A DNA stretch of 64,000 bases from Eutreptiella sp. 'Long Island Sound 2002' (taxonomy: Eukaryota > Euglenozoa > Euglenophyceae > Eutreptiales > Eutreptiaceae), in assembly GCA_964036045.1 (NCBI GenBank), contig OZ038384.1, positions 63,399,355-63,463,354 of the forward strand. The letters run 5' to 3'. Below the pieces are notes generated by a model. That model did no database searches, was not told where the DNA came from, and saw nothing but the letters and a program-made list of their open reading frames with translations. Position numbers and translations under genes: made by a program. This document shows, in pieces, positions 30,380 to 42,720 of this stretch. How positions within the stretch are numbered: position 1 is the stretch's first letter; the number at the start of each line of letters is the position of its first letter.

Positions 30380-31633
30380 AGCACGAAAGTGGTCTACACG
30401 TCTGGGCCCAGAAAACGTAGGCCAGAGAGCCCCACCTGCACAGACCCGAGCAGGCGGTGCAATGGCAGGTTTTCCCCCCCCCGATCGCCCGGAGGGCGGA
30501 GACGGCGGGGAAATCTGCGGGATGCCATACCCGGACAGGGAGGGGCCGAGCCCCGGCCTGGAACCGCGCCATGCCGCCCGCCTTCGGGTTGTACATGCCG
30601 GGAGGTACTGTGCCCGCAAGGACTTGATGGGGATGACTGTGGAAGCCCGCCGCGCCGCCGCCATGAACTTTCAAAATTCCTCCTTATGGTATGTGTGTGG
30701 GAGGGCGTGTCGCCCCAGGAAGCGGATGTACTCCATCTCTGACGGCACGGGTAGCCGGACCCCGTTCATCAGAACCGAGGGAACCCTGTACCACACGCGC
30801 TGTCCCTCCACCCAAGTCTGCAGTACGTGCATTTTTGACATGTTGGACCCCAGGGCCACGGCGTCCTCCGCGGTGGGGAGGTCCCTGGCGATGGCGGACG
30901 CGTCCTCTGGGGAACCCCCGAGCCGTATCATCGGCCCAGGCCAGGCTGTGCAGCAGGCCCGCTGAAGTGAGCACCCCGGGTTTAGCTCGGGACACCATCC
31001 TTGCCCTTACCTACCCCATAGGCGCATAGTCCAACGGTGAATGGGGGCAACCCTGCCCGGACCCCGCGTCGACCCACCCCTCAGCGTGGTCGACATCATC
31101 TGTGCCGCCCATGTCCAGGCGCATGTCCTGCACCAGAGAGCGGTGCAGGCGACACAGCTCCGGGCCGTAACCCACCACCTGGTGTACAGAGTCCCGAGAC
31201 ATGTGGTCTGGGGAACCGAAAGCGTGACGGACGTCGTCGAGCACGCGCCAAGCCTTGCACCGGGAGCCCCAACGGGGCCAAAAATAGTCGTGCAGCACCC
31301 TGAGAAAGTCCCATATGGACGTTCCCAGCCACAGAGCGAATTGGCTGGGGGGGAGGAAACCGTGCTCTCGAAGCCAGGGTTGTTCCTCCTCCTTCACCAC
31401 TAGACCCACCACCTTGCGCAGGAGGACAATGTTAGTGAGCGGGCGGTCGTTGGCCCGAATGCCATGGGGAGGTTTCTAAGGGAGGAGGTGGAGGTCCCCG
31501 TGCGAAAGGGCCCCCAGACGTTTCCCCCTATTACGGCCTGGCCAGCCATCAGCTGGCGCCGTTCAGTGCAAAAAAAGACGTTCCCCCCGCATGTAGCGGT
31601 TGACGACCTCACACACGATGGTGAGGCCGTCAT
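30380..31633 (-). pseudogene. LINE B ORF2 reverse transcriptase (broken)
   Basis: RT motifs in several frames: AWRVLDDVRHAFGSPDH (first catalytic Asp), GSGQGCPHSPLDYAPMG (the QGxPxSP motif), SLAWADDTARGF (catalytic DD as AWADD) and GSNMSKMHVL (the primer-grip Lys region). At least three shifts separate them. The order and spacing are right for a LINE RT. Confidence 0.7.
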
Positions 31634-32129
31634 CGTCCGTCTCCCGCAACATCCAGTACTGCAACTGGTCGCGTGTGGGTGCCGTGTTGCCGGTGCGCTG
31701 GAGTATGCGGCGGAGGTGGGGGACCGTGGCCGTGGGCAATTCCAGTGGCCGTGCCGGCGTGACCCACCCCGTGAGGGCCCGGATGTCCCCCGTCGTCAGC
31801 TCGCTCAGCGTTTTTTGGTGCCGGTGACGAACCTGATCTAGAGCCACCTTGGCCCTGGCCCGCGGCGCCACATCCACGCGATCACAGAACCGCGGTTGGA
31901 CCGCTGGCGTGCGAACCGGCCCGTACAGGTGACGGAATGCCCCACGGGAGGGCCTGGCGAAGGGGGCCACTTCCAGGAGATGGGAGAGATACCGCTGCAG
32001 GTTTACCACCTGCCAGGCCTCTGCCACGTCCTGGTGTAGATCCAACCGCTCTCTGAGCGTGTCCAGCGACTTCCACCACCGTGGGCACCGGTTAGCGTGT
32101 GCTTCGAGCTGACGATGAACCTGGTCCAC
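31563..32129 (-). pseudogene. LINE B ORF2 linker between endonuclease and RT
   Basis: 188 codons, Arg/Leu-rich and helical, including LDLHQDVAEAWQVVNLQRY and TLSELTTGDIRALTGW. It occupies the position of the linker domain of LINE ORF2 proteins, and ends at a stop just before the RT fingers. Confidence 0.5.
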
Positions 32130-33200
32130 GCGCCCCGGGAGCTCCCCGAATTCAAGGGGGGGGCGTGAGCCCTCTCCACTGCCCTGATGGTGGAGACCCG
32201 GAAATACTCGTACAGGGCCGCCAGATCCCCCGGCCGCGGCCCCTCCTCACGGCGGGCCGCAGACAAGGCCGCATGGTAGCTGCCCGTGATGCCCGGGTCA
32301 CGTGCTTGGAAATGCCTGGCGCGTAGGCGCACTGGAGGCCGATCTTCCGGGTCTTTGGCGCCTTGAGCGTCCCACACCACCAGACGGTGGTCTGAGGGGA
32401 AGGAAAAAGCCCCGTCCACCCACAGGCGCCCCTTCTTCGGGGCAGGACCGTGCAGAATGTGGTACATCACCCGCACGCACCCTCGCCCGTCGGTCGACGT
32501 GGGTACCTCGGTTGTCGGATGGCAGCGGGTCAGCCCGGTGTCCTGCACAAATTCCTCCCACAGGATGGTGAGGGCAGCCGGGGCCTGCCTAAAGCCTGTT
32601 GCCCAACCCGGGTTGGCGTTGAGGTCTCCCATCATGAAGGTATGGACCCCACGGCGAGGGGCCATGACGCAAAGGACCCATGCCAGGATGCTCTGCACCA
32701 TGTCCAAGTCCTGGTCTGCTGGGAAATATGCCACCACCGCTAGGACGTGTCTTCCCGGACAGTGCTATTCCAGGGCTATGCCACGCCCGCTGTAGTGCGT
32801 GTCCCGCCATATCTCGCGAAAAGTAGGTTGCCACCGCACCAGCACCCCCACCCTGGCCGCCGGATGCGCTTCCAGGGTGAATGTGGCCCAGTACATGGCG
32901 TGGACCACCATGAGGGTGGGTAGCTTTCCCACCTCCTGCAGTCTCACCAGGTCTGGGTACCCCCAACCGCGTAAACAAGACCCCAAAGCCGGCACCTTAC
33001 CCCCGAGCCCTCTCGGGAGGTTCAGGGTTATGGCCGAAAGGCCTCCAGGCCAAAGGTGGTTGCAGGCGGTGTCCCCAGCGGGCGTGCCAAACGTCCCCAG
33101 GCCCATGGGGTTTGCCGCGTGTTCCAGCCGACGGAGGACGGATTGCCGGGCCTTGGCGGGCAGCTCTAGCGCAGTGAAGCGCCGCAAGTACCGCCCCAGT
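32003..33200 (-). pseudogene. LINE B ORF2 APE-type endonuclease
   Basis: Both halves are in one frame, interrupted by a single stop on plus 32765-32767. Motifs: LSAITLNLPRG, LVRLQEVGKL (catalytic Glu), YSGRGIALE, AVVAYFPADQ, TFMMGDLNANPGW (GDxN) and FPSDHRLVVWD (SDH). This is a complete set for an APE endonuclease of non-LTR retrotransposons. It is more canonical than the LINE A enzyme, which has GHS in place of SDH. Confidence 0.75.
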
Positions 33201-33226
33201 GCCCGTGCGTCTATGTTGGCTGCGAC

Positions 33227-35900
33227 CTAGGCGGTGGAGCTGCCAGACGCAGCTTTGAAGACCACACGACCGCGCCTGTATGTGGATCTACCCACCCACG
33301 TCACGGACCCATCCGCTCCGGGCGGGTGGGTGACGCCCCCCACACCGCTGTACACCTGGACGGAATGGCCACCCGAAATCTGGTACACGGCCATGTGGGC
33401 CGCCCACTGCTGCATAATGGCGGTCAGGCGCCAGTTGCCCTGGAATAGGGACACGTCCCCTAACGTGGGGTGTGCGCCTGGTAAACACTCCAGCGTCGCG
33501 GCCACGTCTCGCGTGCCGCACACGGCGCCGGACACACGGAACACAATCCCCCAGTGGGCAGAGGGGCGTCCCGGACATATCGAGGCTCGGGCCAGAAGCT
33601 TTAGCTGGATGTGGGCCACGGCCCCCAAGGAGAACACGTCCCCGGCGTCCCACTCCACAGTGACAGGTGCGGGGAGGGGAGGTTCGTCTTGGGCACCCCT
33701 CAGGGGCTGGGCCCCCACACGGGGGGCGCCACCGGGTTCACAGCGGCGGGCCGGGCTGCGACACTGACCGCTGGGACTGGTTCCCCGTACCAGGGCCCCG
33801 CGTACCCCGACGGAGTTGCCGCCACCTCCGCGGTCGGGGCTAGCCGCCCGTATGGCTGGTGTGGGTACGGGGCCTGCAGAATGCTCCTCCCGTGCGAGGG
33901 CATGGTCCCCCTGTAGGTGGGCGCCCGGCCGTCCCCCGAGTAGCAGGGTTCCACAGGCAGCGCTCCCCAGTAAGCGGTTGGTTGGCGGGCAGGCCCCTAG
34001 TGCTTGATGCGTCACGCCAACTGGGTGCATCTCTGATCGAGGGTAGGGGTACCGTTCCCCATAGCCCGCGTGGCGGTTGTAAGACCGGGGGTCCTGTCCC
34101 CAGCCGTCGTCCCGAGGGAGCCATTTTGGCGGCTGGCGAGGCTGCTGGCCCCGCGCCGGCGGACAGTAATGGTAACGCCCATTCCACGGGCCCCCCATAG
34201 ACTGGGGAGCGCGTCATGAGCCTCCTCGCTGAAAATCTTGCTCCGGTGAGGGATATCTGCTTTCCCGCCGCGGGGTGTAGTGCCCCCCCGACCGATGGGA
34301 GGCCCGCGGGGGGGAACAGGAGGGGGACCGGCACCGCTTGCGAACATCTTCACCGGCCCCGTCATGGTCCTGCGCCCGGATCACGCCGTTGGGCCCGGCC
34401 ATAAGGTCCCCACTACGGATACGTTGGAGCACGGCCTTGCTCTTCTCCACATGGTGGGCCCGTAATATCCCACCAGAGTACGGTTGCTTGTTGGCCTTGG
34501 CCCAATCATAGGTGAACTGCTTGTCGGCGTCGCTTCCGCCCCCCTCCAGGGCGGAGGCAGGCTCAGGCCGTGCGCCCACGGGTGCCCAACCCCCGTCCTC
34601 CGTGTGGCACAGTTGCCCCTCGTCCTTGATATAGGACACACGGAAGTCCCCGAAGGCCTTCTTCAAGACCATGCCCAGCCTCCCTGGGGACAGGGGGTAG
34701 ATGGCCTCTGGGGAGTCGCGCGGGTTGACGCACCAGGGGACCATGACGGCCACGGAGTACGTGTCGTAATCCGGGCCGCCTTTGCCCTTAGCGGGCGACT
34801 TGCCGCCCCCTCCGGCCTGGTTCGCCGGGGAGGCAGCCACCACCTCGGCCGCCCCCTGGGAGTCCAGGGCCGGGGTCTGCGAACCGGAGGGCGTTGCCCG
34901 GCGGTCTTGGACAAACTCCCCGACCAGCTGGCCCAGCCCGGGCCTTGTGGGCAGGAGCCTGCCCAGGGCCGGATACCGGCTCCGCAGGTTGCTTTGAGGG
35001 AACTCCGGGGGGAGGTCCAGCCTGGTAGCCAGGTGCAGATGGAGCTTCTGGGCCTCTGCCCTCTGGGAGTCCGGCGGTACCTTGTTGAGGTATACCAAAA
35101 GGGCGCGGAGCTCGTCCCGCCCCGATGTGGTGATTGCAACCCCGGCCGTATCCGTGGCGGTGGGGGTGCCGTCCCCCCCGGAGCCGTTCCCGAGGGTTGC
35201 CGGGGGGGACGGGCTGGCCGGCCGTGCGGACCGCCAGCGAGGCCTCTAACCCTTCGTGCGGCGTTGGGGCCCTGTCCGTCGGGCGGGCGTTCGTGGGCAA
35301 CCCCAGCTCGGGTCCCTGTCCCACGGCCTTCGTTGGGAAATGCAGAGCGGGCTGGACTGGGAACCGCAACCGACGCGAGAGCTGCTCCAGGGACGGAGGG
35401 GGGTCCACACGCAGGACCACTGCGCAGACCAGGGTCCCGCAGATCTCCCGGAAGTTTGGGTTGGCCGTGGAGGGCGGCCTGTACACCGCAGGCACCCAGC
35501 CCCGCAGTGCCCCCTCCACCGCGGGCTGTGAGACATGTTCATCACGAACAATCTGCACAGCCTCGAGGATGGCGGGGAGGTGCCGGCTGAGGCGCTCGTC
35601 AACCGCCCCCGCGACATCACCTGCCGCCCGCTGGGCGTCGGCCAGCTGTGGGCGGAGGGTGCTGCCCTCCTCCTCGAGGGACCTCGTGCGGGCCCGCTGC
35701 CGCACCAGTTCCCCGCACCGTGGCTTGGTCACGCCGTATGGAGGCCAAGTCCCCCTTGGAGCGGTGCTAGGACTGCACGGACCCGCTGCAGCTCCTGCAG
35801 GCCGCGATCCTGCTCGGAGGACAGGGCCTGACATGCGGCCTGGGCGTCCTCCAGGTCGCGTTCCCCGTCCTGGAGGCGGCGGAACTCCCACAGAGGGGGG
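33227..35900 (-). pseudogene. LINE B ORF1, C-terminal sections (copy 2)
   Basis: Three overlapping frames follow the coiled coil. The first (34788-35891) carries RTRSLEEEGSTLRPQLADAQ and VDERLSRHLPAILEAVQ, matching copy 1. The second (34214-35098) carries DTYSVAVMVPWCVNPRDSP and FTYDWAKANKQPYSGG and ends in an Arg/Ser-rich basic stretch (RKRCRSPSCSPPRASHRS). The third (33227-34198) carries GDVFSLGAVAHIQLKLLARA and LFQGNWRLTAIMQQWAAH. None matches a domain I know. They lie between the coiled coil and the endonuclease, so they are the rest of ORF1 or the start of ORF2. Confidence 0.45.
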
Positions 35901-36759
35901 TAGCTCCCCGCGTCCGATGGGGGGCGTCTCCCCGCACCTGACTGCCCCGGGTGCCAGGGTTCACCCGGGCTCCTGACGGGGTGACGCCCTGGTGGGCCCC
36001 GCCCGCTGCGTTGCCAGGTGGGCATAGGAGGCCTACCCCGTCGCCCAGAGACACACCCACCCCGGCCCCCTTGGGCACGGGTCTTTGTGGGGTTGCTGCT
36101 GCCGAGCCCGCGTAAGAGCCCCCGACGGGGGGCTTGGAAGTACCCCTGGCGTGCGGGGAAAACCCCGGCAGGGCCGCGTGATGTTCAGCCCCCGACGCAC
36201 GGCCCCCTTCGGAGGGTGTCAGCCGGCTGTCGGCCATGTTGGTGGTCTGATGGTCCGCCAACACGGGACCGCCCCCGAGACCTGAGTCCGCGGGGCCCGG
36301 AATGGCCAATGGGGTGGGAGAGCTTTCCACATGTTCCCCTATTGGGGATTCCGCGTCAAACTCATAGATGGAGGTACCCCCAAATTTGATTTGGCGACTG
36401 ACCCCCAACCGGTTTGAGGCGGACTCCCCCTCTGAGGTATATCTCCCCTGAGGGACCGCGTTGCTTCCCTCGGCAGGGACCGCACCAGCTGCAGTCCCCG
36501 CGGTGGGCTCAAGTAGTCGCCAAGGGTCGGAGACCGTTGGGTCCACGCCGTCTACGTTCACGTGAGGGTGCGTGGGGTCATCGTCCCCGGCTGCGTCCAC
36601 GTCCACAACCGGCGAGGAATCAGCGCCCGCTGGGACGGGAAGGTCCGCTTCGCCTGCACTGCCTCCGGTGCGGGAGGATACCCGCGTCCAGGATGCAGCG
36701 CTGAGTGGGGCTTCATTGGCTCGGGTGGCAAGCAGTGCCAGAACGAGGCTGAGGCCCAC
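35767..36759 (-). pseudogene. LINE B ORF1, acidic linker section (copy 2)
   Basis: 330 codons corresponding to 7423-8586 of copy 1. Shared stretches include IKFGGTSI.EFDAES and AIPGPADSG. Where copy 1 has a TAA, this copy reads Glu. The coiled coil that follows (LQDGERDLEDAQAACQAL) is reached only in a third frame, so at least one indel is present. Confidence 0.55.
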
Positions 36760-36775
36760 GATGGCGTGATATTGC

Positions 36776-37660
36776 CTAGCAGCTCCCCCAGTGCTTACAC
36801 CCTGGTAACTGGTAAAGTGGAAGCCTCAAACGCGCCCCGGAGGACGTCCAGGGGCCAGTCCTGGATTTCAGGTAACCCCCCGGTAACAGCGTCACCAGTA
36901 CCACCGCGCTGGCGCCTGCCACTTGACGGGAGGCCCACACCATAAGCCCGGCCCAAAGTTCGTTCCACATGCCGGATATGTGGGGTAGGACCTCGGTGGG
37001 CAGTTTAGGCAGAGCCCAAAGAATTTGCACCTGGTCCTTTGCTCCCAAACGACCCCAGTCAGCTTGGCAGCCGGGGGAGAGAACGGGAGCAATGGGACAT
37101 AACGCCGCGTTGGCCATGCTATGATGCACCTGTGGTGCGCTGGCAGATTCGGCCAGGGTGTCGTCCACTTTTAGAATCTGCGCCAAACGTTTCCGCAGAC
37201 GCAGAGTGTCAACGGGGGCGCACCCCGGGATGAACCGACGGGCCAAATCCAAATGGCGAGGGCGCATAGTGCTCCCCAGGTACTGAACCAAGGGCCCCGC
37301 AGCGGCCACCATAAGGGGGTTGTCCTGGGAGACGAAAGTTTGGGCGTCATAAGACCGAGTAACCGTGGCCGTGAGGCACAACCCCCGCAAGGTCAGGATC
37401 GCCCCCATGGAAGTAACGGCGGTGATCACCCCCATGCGCCGAGCCCAGCGTAGGGCGTCTGGCACCTCCTCCGGGCGCCCTCGGGCAACCTCTGGGAGGG
37501 CGTCCGTGGCGGCCTGCAGCAGATCCTTGTCGCTGGCCACTGACCAGCTATCCCTCAGGCAACTGTGCGCCGCACAGGCCCCCTGCCGGATGGCATCCCG
37601 CAGTGGGACGTCCTGGTAGTCGGGCTCTCTGGCGAAAGCCAGGTTGATAGGGCCACTCAT
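36776..37660 (-). CDS. LINE B ORF1, N-terminal section (copy 2)
   Basis: 294 codons starting MSGPINLAFAREPDYQDV; it aligns with 8612-9403 along its length, about four residues in five by eye. The last 40 or so codons differ because of a 40-bp insertion relative to copy 1. Conserved segments such as AHSCLRDSWSVASDK and SYDAQTFVSQD show purifying-type similarity. Family unknown. Confidence 0.65.
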   Translation of the reverse strand: MSGPINLAFAREPDYQDVPLRDAIRQGACAAHSCLRDSWSVASDKDLLQAATDALPEVARGRPEEVPDALRWARRMGVITAVTSMGAILTLRGLCLTATVTRSYDAQTFVSQDNPLMVAAAGPLVQYLGSTMRPRHLDLARRFIPGCAPVDTLRLRKRLAQILKVDDTLAESASAPQVHHSMANAALCPIAPVLSPGCQADWGRLGAKDQVQILWALPKLPTEVLPHISGMWNELWAGLMVWASRQVAGASAVVLVTLLPGGYLKSRTGPWTSSGARLRLPLYQLPGCKHWGSC

Positions 37661-37894
37661 TGTGCGTTCTCTGTGTCCTGCAAAAACAGGGGTACCTCAG
37701 CATCCCGCACCCCTCCCTCCGCGATGGAGGGCGGCAGGACAGAACGCGGGTCTGGAGCGGACCCACCGTCGGCAACCTTCTCCTGTACCTGCCGGGGGAG
37801 AGGAGGGAGCCGCCAGGCCCGCCCGCCTTTCCCCTGAGCAGAATGAATTCCGAGACCATGAGCCTCCCACAAGTCCCTCCGCACAGGCCTTATG

Positions 37895-39995
37895 GGTCTC
37901 CAGCCCCTGGTGGTCCTGGCAGAACCAGGAGGACTCGAGTGGAACCGCCTCTGTGTGGGGTGGGGTGGCACCATACCCTCGGGGCCCACAGGCGTCCCTG
38001 TGTCCCGCGACCCAGACAGTACCAGCGGGATTGGGGTGTATACGCCGCTGTATGGGTTCAGGGCTCGCTGTGTATCCCCTAAACCCCCCCGGGGAGCCCC
38101 TATCCCTCTGCGGCCCCGGGAGACGGGAGGGGCCTGGGTGTGAACCCCCGTTTTGCTGGGGGCGGGTGCGCAGCGCACCCTCAGACCCCCGTGGGGCGTT
38201 CCTATCCCCCTGTGGCCCAGGCCGGACGGGAGGGATTCGGGTGTAACCGCCGTTGGGTGGAGGTGGTCAGTACCGTGTGCCCTCCCCTCCCCTCGGGGTG
38301 TCCCTATCCCCTCGCAGCCCTGTCAGGACCGGAGGGACTCGAGGGCAATCGCCGCTGTGTGGGGGTGAACAGTGCCGTTTCTTCCTCATTCCCCACGGGG
38401 CGTCCCTATCCCTCCGCCTTCCAGGCAGGACCGGAGGGACTCAGGTGTAACTGCCGCTGCGGGGGGGTGGGCCGTTCCGCGTGCCCTCAACCCCCCATGG
38501 AACGTGCCTATACCTCTGCGGCCCAGGCAGGACCGGAGGGACTCGGGTGTGGCCGCGGCTGTGTGGGAATGCCAACAGCCGTGTGTCCCTCATGCCCCAC
38601 GGGACGTCCCTATCCCTCCGCAACCCGGGCAGGACCGGAGGGACTCGGGTGTAAGCGTCGCTGTGTGGGGGAGGAGCCTACCTGTATGCCCAACGATCCC
38701 CCACGGGGCGTCCCTATCCCCCCGCGGCCCAAGCAGGACCGGAGTGACTCGGGTGCAACCGCCGCTGTGTGGGGGGGGTACCTATCCGTATGCCCAACAA
38801 TCCCCCACAGGGCGTCCCTATCCCCCCTGCGGCCCAGGCAGGACCGGAAGGACCCAGGTGTTACCGCCGCTGCGGGGGGGTCGATAGTTGCATGTGCCCA
38901 CGATCCCCCACGGGGCGTCCCTATCCCTCCGCGGCCCAGGCAGGACTGGAAGGACTCAGGTGTTACCGCCGCTGTGTGGGAGTAAACTCGCCTGGGTGCC
39001 CTCACTTCCCCACGGGGCGTCCCTATCCCTCCGCGGCCCAGGCAGGACCGGAGGGACTCGGGTGTAACCGCCGCTGTGTGGGGGTCGATAGTTGCATGTG
39101 CCCACAATCCCCCACAGGGTGTACCTATCCCTCCGCGGCCCAGGCAGGACCGGAGGGACTCCGGTGTAACCGCGGCTGTTTGGGGGTGCATAGTTGCGTG
39201 TGCCCACAATCCCCCACGGGGCGTCCCTATCCCTCCGTGGCCCAGGCAGGACCGGAGGGAGTCGGGTGTAACGCCCCTGTTTAGGGGCGGTCAGTGCCGT
39301 GTGCCCGTAATCCTCCATGGGAGGGCCCTACCCCTCCACGGCCCAGGCAGGACCGGAGGGACAGGGGTGTAACCGCCGCAGTGTGGAGGTGATCAGTTCC
39401 TGTGCCCTCAGTCCCCCACGGGGCGTTTCTATCCATCCGCGGCCCAGGCAGGACAGGAGGGACTCGGGTGTAACCGCCGCTGTGTGGGAGAGGAAACTCT
39501 CTGTGTGCCCACAATCCCCCACGGGCGTCCCTACCCTCCCGCGGCCCCGGCAGGACCGGAGGGACTTGGGTGTAACCGCCGCTGTGCGGGGGTGGACTGT
39601 TTCGTGCGCCCTAAATACCCCAGGGGGCGTCCTCATCCCTCCGGGGCCCAGGCAGCACCGGAGGGACTCGGGTGTAGCCGCCGCTGTGTGGAGCTGGACA
39701 GTGTCGTGTGCCCTTGATTCCTCACGGGGCGTCCCTATCCCTCCGCGGCCCAGGCAGGACCGAAGGGACTCGGGTGTAACTGCCGCTGTGTGGGGGTGGG
39801 CAGTTGCGTGTGTCTTCAATCCCCCACGGAGTGTCCCTATTTCTCCGCGGCCCAGGCAGGACAGGAGGGACTTGGGTGTAACCGCCGCTGTGTGGGTGTG
39901 ATTGTGCCGTGCGCCCTCCGACCCCCACGGGGCGCCCCCGTCTCCACGCGCCCAGGCGGGACCTGGGTGACCAGGGTGTCACAGTCCCAGTGGGG
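37895..39995 (-). repeat. 102-bp tandem monomers of LINE B, copy 2 (about 20 units)
   Basis: Same 102-bp unit as in copy 1, located in the same place relative to ORF1. Units vary more in the first third of the array than in the middle, where runs of near-identical units suggest recent homogenisation. Confidence 0.85.
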
Positions 39996-40355
39996 TTTCG
40001 GGGAGGTGTGGTGCGACCTCTTGAAACCTATCCACCTTTCCAAGCACTCCACAGAGACCGGGAGACGCCCACACGTAGCCCTTGCGGCGGCAGTGGGGGT
40101 CTCGCGGCGCCGTGGGTGATTGGGGGGTAAGGTCCCAACGCCCTCCTATCTCTTAGCAGCAGCAGGCAAGTAAGCAGGCAGTACCGGAGGTCATAACGCC
40201 GGGGTAACAGTAGCAGGGACTCAACATGAGTCCTCGTAACCATCAACAACCCCACATCCTGCCGGGGCTTAACTCCCAAACCCAACGGTATTTTGGGCCC
40301 CCGTGGGCCTTATGAGCCCAGGGAGTGTGCTGAGGCGTGGCTACCAGCACTTAAA
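39996..40355 (-). other. LINE B 5' terminal leader (copy 2)
   Basis: Matches 11826-12055 but has an extra stretch of about 120 bp (roughly 40015-40140). The shared end lies next to a TAGG tetranucleotide run that starts the flanking sequence. Confidence 0.55.
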
Positions 40356-40860
40356 GGTAGGTAGGTAGGTGCACTCGGTCGTGGAGAGGCGCCCCATGGT
40401 TCCCCCTGGCGTCGCCCCTGTGACGAACAGGAAGAGGCTCTGCGCGTGAAGAGGAGAGGCGGCTTACATCCCGCTAGACCTGACTGTTGGCCCCCAACAA
40501 AGCGGCCCCGGGCAACACCGGGAAGGCTGATCGCCGCCAGCGTGACGTGCTTGTCTCGCCGGGAGGGTGTGCCCCCGTGCTTGCGGACGTCCCCTCCTTC
40601 GGGCAGAACCCTAGAGGTTCACCGGACTTCCTGGCGTATCCCGTTCCCAAGGCATGCATGCATGTTCTTTGTACTAGGGTTCCGAGGCGCTTGGGTGTCG
40701 CACGCTTCGCCTCGAGTCCCAAAGCAGCGCAGGCCTTAGGATGCAGCCTTACCCCCGGTCTCCGGATCTCGTTTGGCCGGGTCACCTGCATGGCACGGGC
40801 TGCCTCAGTGCCCGGGCTGCGGGCACTGGGTTTCCTACTGTTGTGCGGCGTTTGTGTTCT
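40356..40860. other. Spacer between LINE B and LINE A
   Basis: TAGG repeats at 40357-40372, then GC-rich sequence with no recognisable gene. GCATGCATGCATG occurs at about 40653. Confidence 0.4.
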
Positions 40861-42720
40861 GGTCCGGTTTGCGGTTTGGTGTGGGTTTTGTTAACCCCGC
40901 CAGTCCTGGCTGGGGTCTTGGGTGGGTGTGTTTGGGCACGGTTTGTGGTGTTGTCCCTCTAGTGTCAGCTGTCTGTGGTGTTCGTGTTTGGGGTTCGGTT
41001 TCGGCCTGCTTATGGGATGTGTGTGGTTTCGTGCGCGCCCCACTTGCCCCCCGCCGTTTCCGGTTCCGGCGTGCGGTGTGGGCGTGCGTGCTGCGCCCGG
41101 GTCTCGGCTGTGCCCTGCCCTTCTTGGCTGGGTTGTCGGGGTGCGTTTTTCGCGCATTTGTTTTTGGTGTTGGTTGCTGGGTGTCCCTGTCGCGGGCCTT
41201 GTGGTCCCTGTCCTCCCATCCCCTTTCTTTCGGGCTGGGCTGCTGGGTCTTTTTTTTTTTTTTCTGGCTTGTGTCTGCATGTTTCGGTGTCCCTTTTCCC
41301 AGTGGGCCGCCGTTCCTGGCTTGGTGTTGCCGGTTTTGGCTGGATGGTCCCCCTGTGCCTCCTTTGGGGGTCCTGTCTTCGGTGCCTTCTGGGGGGGGGT
41401 TTGGCCGCCTCTGGTGGTGTTTGCGGGCGGTTTGGTGGCTGTGGGCTGTTTTCGCGCCCCTGCCCCCCTCCCCCCTCTGTTGTTTTTTTTTTGGGGGGGG
41501 GGCCTGCCTGTTCCTCCCTCTGCCTTCCCTGGGCTGGCGCACGCACTGGCCCGCATTCAGTGTTGTCTTCCGGGCTGCTGTTGGCAGTTGCGTTCTGTTT
41601 GGCCGTGTTCCGGCCCCATGGGTCTGGTGGGCTATGTACACGTTAGGCTCGGCGCCCCTTCTTGCCGGGTTAGGTCCTGGCTCTGCCGGCTGGGCGGCTG
41701 CGCCAGGCGGCTGCTTGGGGCTCTGTGTTAGGGGGCTGGGGTTGTTCGTGTCCTTTCCCCTCTGTGGTGCCGGTCTTAAGCTTCTGGGTGGTCCGCCACC
41801 GTTGTTGCCGGGCGCGCTGTGGCCCCGTGTGCGGCCTGCGGTGCCGGTGTGTGGCGTGCTGGTGCGACGCCTTCCGGGGTGTGCGGTTGCTTGCTTCGGT
41901 TAGTCCTTCAGGTTAGAGTCAGTCGTGCCGTGTTGTGCTGCTCTGTGCCGCGTTGCGTCGCGTCGTGCTGTGGCGCGTTGCACTGTGGCGCGCTGTGGTG
42001 CGGTGTGCCGTGGTCTCGCGTTGTGCCGCGGTGGGTCAGTGGAGGTCAGCCTGGCCTGTGTCGTGGTGCGGTGTGCGGGCCGGAGTTTCGCTGGCTGGCA
42101 GCTGGGGGGTGCGGTTAGGTGTGGGTGTCTTGCTGGGTCCGTGCTTTGCGGGCTTTGGCGCGCCGCTCGGGCTGGTGGGTCGGGTAGGCGTCCGTGAGGT
42201 TGCCCTCCCTGGGGGCCTGTGCCTTGGTCCCGTGTCCTCTGGGGGTTTCGGTCCCTAGCCCAGGTCGCTGTGGCCGTGCCTTGGTCATCTTCCGGTGCCT
42301 GTGAGGTGGCCCTTGTGGCGGCCGGGGTCGTCGCCTGGCGGTGAGGGCGTGGTGGTGCGCCGTGCGGCGGCGTTTCCTGCGGCTTCCTCTGTGGGTGTGG
42401 CCCGTTCTCCCCGTGTAGGTGCGCCCTCCATTCCCCGTGTGGGTTCCGGTGGCTGGTGGGTGTGCGCTGGTGTGATCCGTACGGCGTCCGATGCTTGCTT
42501 CGGTTGTGTGTGTTGGCGGGTGCGCCCCCAGGAGTTGTGGGGCGTTGGGTGGGGTTGGGGCGGCGCTGGTCCCCCCGTCGTGGTATGCCCTTCCAGGGTG
42601 TGGGTCGTGGCGTTTGCCTCCGTGCCTTGGTCCCCGCTCCTGCCCCTTCCTGGTTCTTGGGTGGTTTCCTGCCCCCATGTGGTGTCTCTTCCGGCGCCCT
42701 GTCCCTATGAGTGCCTGCCC
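40861..42720 (-). other. Probable 3' untranslated region of LINE A
   Basis: Strong strand bias (G and T on plus), a T16 run near 41250 and a T11G10 run near 41480. Open frames on both strands, up to 376 codons, are low-complexity (Gly, Trp, Cys, Phe or Lys, Asn, Thr, Pro) and match no domain. From 41920 to 42030 a GTGCYGYGTTG-like word is loosely repeated. Confidence 0.45.

Larger units (their letters stand above)
27974..40355 (-). mobile_element. LINE family B, copy 2 (near full length)
   Basis: Minus-strand LINE of about 12 kb. In 5' to 3' order: leader, 102-bp monomer array, multi-part ORF1, APE endonuclease, RT, RNase H, zinc knuckle, C-terminal extension, then about 300 bp that is probably 3' UTR. 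The 5' end is set by loss of homology to copy 1 at about 40355. The 3' end is not resolved: no poly-A tail (which would read poly-T on plus) is visible, and the sequence runs up to the target duplication of the LTR retrotransposon. Most frames carry stops or shifts. Confidence 0.8.

Noticed and set aside
34117-34130. Part of a dinoflagellate spliced-leader sequence (AGCCATTTTGGC)
   Set aside because: Only 12 bases match, the word is nearly palindromic, and it lies inside LINE B coding sequence far from any element end.
40773-41903. A 376-codon plus-strand frame rich in Trp, Gly, Cys and Phe
   Set aside because: It lies in a strongly G/T-biased stretch where all frames are open, matches no domain, and opposes the direction of LINE A.
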